DNA from: Isotricha intestinalis
Lineage: Eukaryota > Ciliophora > Litostomatea > Vestibuliferida > Isotrichidae
Assembly: GCA_023807065.1 (NCBI GenBank)
Contig: JAJJLU010000838.1
Coordinates: forward strand, 1-17,011
Length of the DNA stretch: 17,011 nucleotides
Direction of reading: 5' to 3'
The first letter of the stretch is position 1; each line of letters begins with the position of its first letter. The notes beneath the pieces were generated by a model. That model had not been told where the DNA came from. It saw nothing but the letters and a program-made list of their open reading frames with translations, and did no database searches. The position numbers were made by a program, and so were the translations under genes. Of this stretch, positions 15,808 through 17,011 are shown in pieces.

Positions 15808-17011
15808 ATGTTATTCAATATAATCAATTTCATAATTATAATTTCAAAAATCCTTTCAATAACATATCCAATAACATTTAAGCCAGATTCATATATATTA
15901 CAAAACTCAGGAAATACAAGTCAACAGCCTTTAATAAATAAAGGATTTTTCAATATAAAAGCAAAACAAAATGGAACTGATATTTTATTAACTCCTTCAT
16001 TTTATTTCCCATTAATAATGTTTTTTTCTGACACTCCAATAACTAATAAACCAATAAATAATACAGTTTACAATCAAAATATATCACAAGAAACATATGA
16101 ATATCATATCTATGAATCGAAATTCATATTGTTGAATCATTCTGAAATTTTATTAAAATATGGTCATACAAATAAATCAATACCATCGCAATATAAAAAT
16201 CAAAATTCAAATGGAATTTTAGGATTATCACCTATGAAAAAAATAAAGGAAAAAGATAATGAAAGCAGTTTTTTCAGTTATGATTTATATCAATCATTAT
16301 TCCCATCCAAAGAGAAAAGATATATTATCATTGAACCTCATTATAATGATAATTGTAATATTACTAACTCTTCAATTTTCTTGGGAGATGGTAATAATAC
16401 TAATTTTGAACATGGTTTTGAAATAGTTAAAGAGAATGAAGAGGATGAAAGATGGAGTCTTAAATTAATTGCTCTTTTTTTTGAAAATGATAAAAATGAA
16501 GTATCAAGAGATGGAAAAAGAATAAATGCAAATGAATCTACAATTTATTTTGATGAAGGTGATCAACGTTATATGATATTAAGTTATTCTTATGCTGAAG
16601 AAATCATGGAAAAATATTTCAAAAATAATTGTAAAATAGAAAAAGACATTGAAGATAATAAATATTATCATATAGTTTGTAATTTTACTAATTTTACCAA
16701 TTGTACAGATTTATATATACAATTTGAAGATTATGGATATAAAGTTTCTAAAACGATAATTTGGGAAGAAAAAGAAAACAAACAAATATTAAAAATTCAT
16801 TTTACTAATTCTTCAAATGAGTTATATATTTTTTCAGGAATACTTGGTAATTTTAGAAGAAAATATTCTAAAGAAAATGAAAAAAGTACTAAAATTTATA
16901 TTGAAAGAGGATATTGTGATTCTGATATTGTTGATTTATCTGGTATTTTCAAAATTATTGTTATTATTATTGTTTTATTTGTAGTAATTGTTATTACTAT
17001 TTTTGTTATGA
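15808..17011 (+). CDS. Aspartic-peptidase-like secretory membrane protein, 3' end outside the window, first catalytic Asp apparently lost
   Basis: An open frame of 401 codons runs from this ATG to the window edge without a stop. The N-terminus (about 3-19) is hydrophobic and reads as a signal peptide. Pepsin-family (A1) landmarks appear in order: NGILGLSP (135-142), IFLGD, a WSLKL-type strand, the second active-site region IYFDEGDQ with D249-E-G251 in place of D-T/S-G, and GILGNFRRKYS (344-354), matching the ILGDxFLRxYY motif. At the first active site, where DTGS is expected, the sequence reads T62-P-S-F, so the first catalytic Asp is missing. From about 380 a strong membrane segment (IIVIIIVLFVVIVITIF) begins. 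The likely topology is lumenal or extracellular domain, then C-terminal anchor. I infer an inactive or repurposed aspartic-peptidase fold. Several NxT/S sites are present. Confidence 0.72.
   Translation, partial: MLFNIINFIIIISKILSITYPITFKPDSYILQNSGNTSQQPLINKGFFNIKAKQNGTDILLTPSFYFPLIMFFSDTPITNKPINNTVYNQNISQETYEYHIYESKFILLNHSEILLKYGHTNKSIPSQYKNQNSNGILGLSPMKKIKEKDNESSFFSYDLYQSLFPSKEKRYIIIEPHYNDNCNITNSSIFLGDGNNTNFEHGFEIVKENEEDERWSLKLIALFFENDKNEVSRDGKRINANESTIYFDEGDQRYMILSYSYAEEIMEKYFKNNCKIEKDIEDNKYYHIVCNFTNFTNCTDLYIQFEDYGYKVSKTIIWEEKENKQILKIHFTNSSNELYIFSGILGNFRRKYSKENEKSTKIYIERGYCDSDIVDLSGIFKIIVIIIVLFVVIVITIFVM

Overview
This is a very AT-rich eukaryotic window with long, apparently intron-free genes. 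Genes are separated by desert-like intergenic DNA and read with standard stops: TAA at five genes and TGA at one. The six larger frames plus one small gene give roughly 3,900 codons with no internal TAA, TAG or TGA, glutamine is written CAA or CAG, and tryptophan is TGG. Three things point to a protist: a kinase built like cyclic-nucleotide-dependent kinase G with four binding modules, a helicase-less Dicer-like protein, and the AT-rich, intron-poor layout. A C4A2T-like motif at the very first bases would suit the end of a ciliate macronuclear chromosome. A standard-code, AT-rich ciliate (litostome or rumen type) is my best guess. It is an inference; other AT-rich protists remain possible.

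Layout. 1-1355: possible chromosome end, then gene-poor DNA with short coding-like scraps. 1356-4205 (+): PKG-like pseudokinase with an acylatable N-terminus. 4206-5765: gene desert with scraps of degenerate coding-like sequence, mostly on the minus strand. 5766-8513 (-): Dicer-like double RNase III protein. 8514-8627: short divergent promoter region. 8628-10106 (+): membrane-anchored metallophosphoesterase with a variant GNHD motif. 10152-12581 (+): transglutaminase-like protein with intact Cys-His-Asp triad, only 45 bases after the previous gene and in the same phase. 12582-14626: mostly desert, but holding a 48-residue gene made of four CxxCxGxG zinc repeats (13047-13193, -) and a probable decayed Hsp70/Hsp110-type pseudogene (about 13260-13560, -). 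14627-15622 (+): unrecognised basic protein. 15808 to the end (+): a secretory aspartic-peptidase-like protein that runs off the window with a C-terminal membrane segment beginning.

The genes do not form an obvious single pathway. The most unusual features are three enzyme-like proteins with altered active-site motifs (kinase, phosphoesterase, aspartic peptidase) and the free-standing CxxCxGxG mini-protein. There is also a striking within-gene alternation between A-ending and T-ending synonymous codons: the plus-strand genes start A-ending and finish T-ending, and the two longest of them go through the cycle twice.
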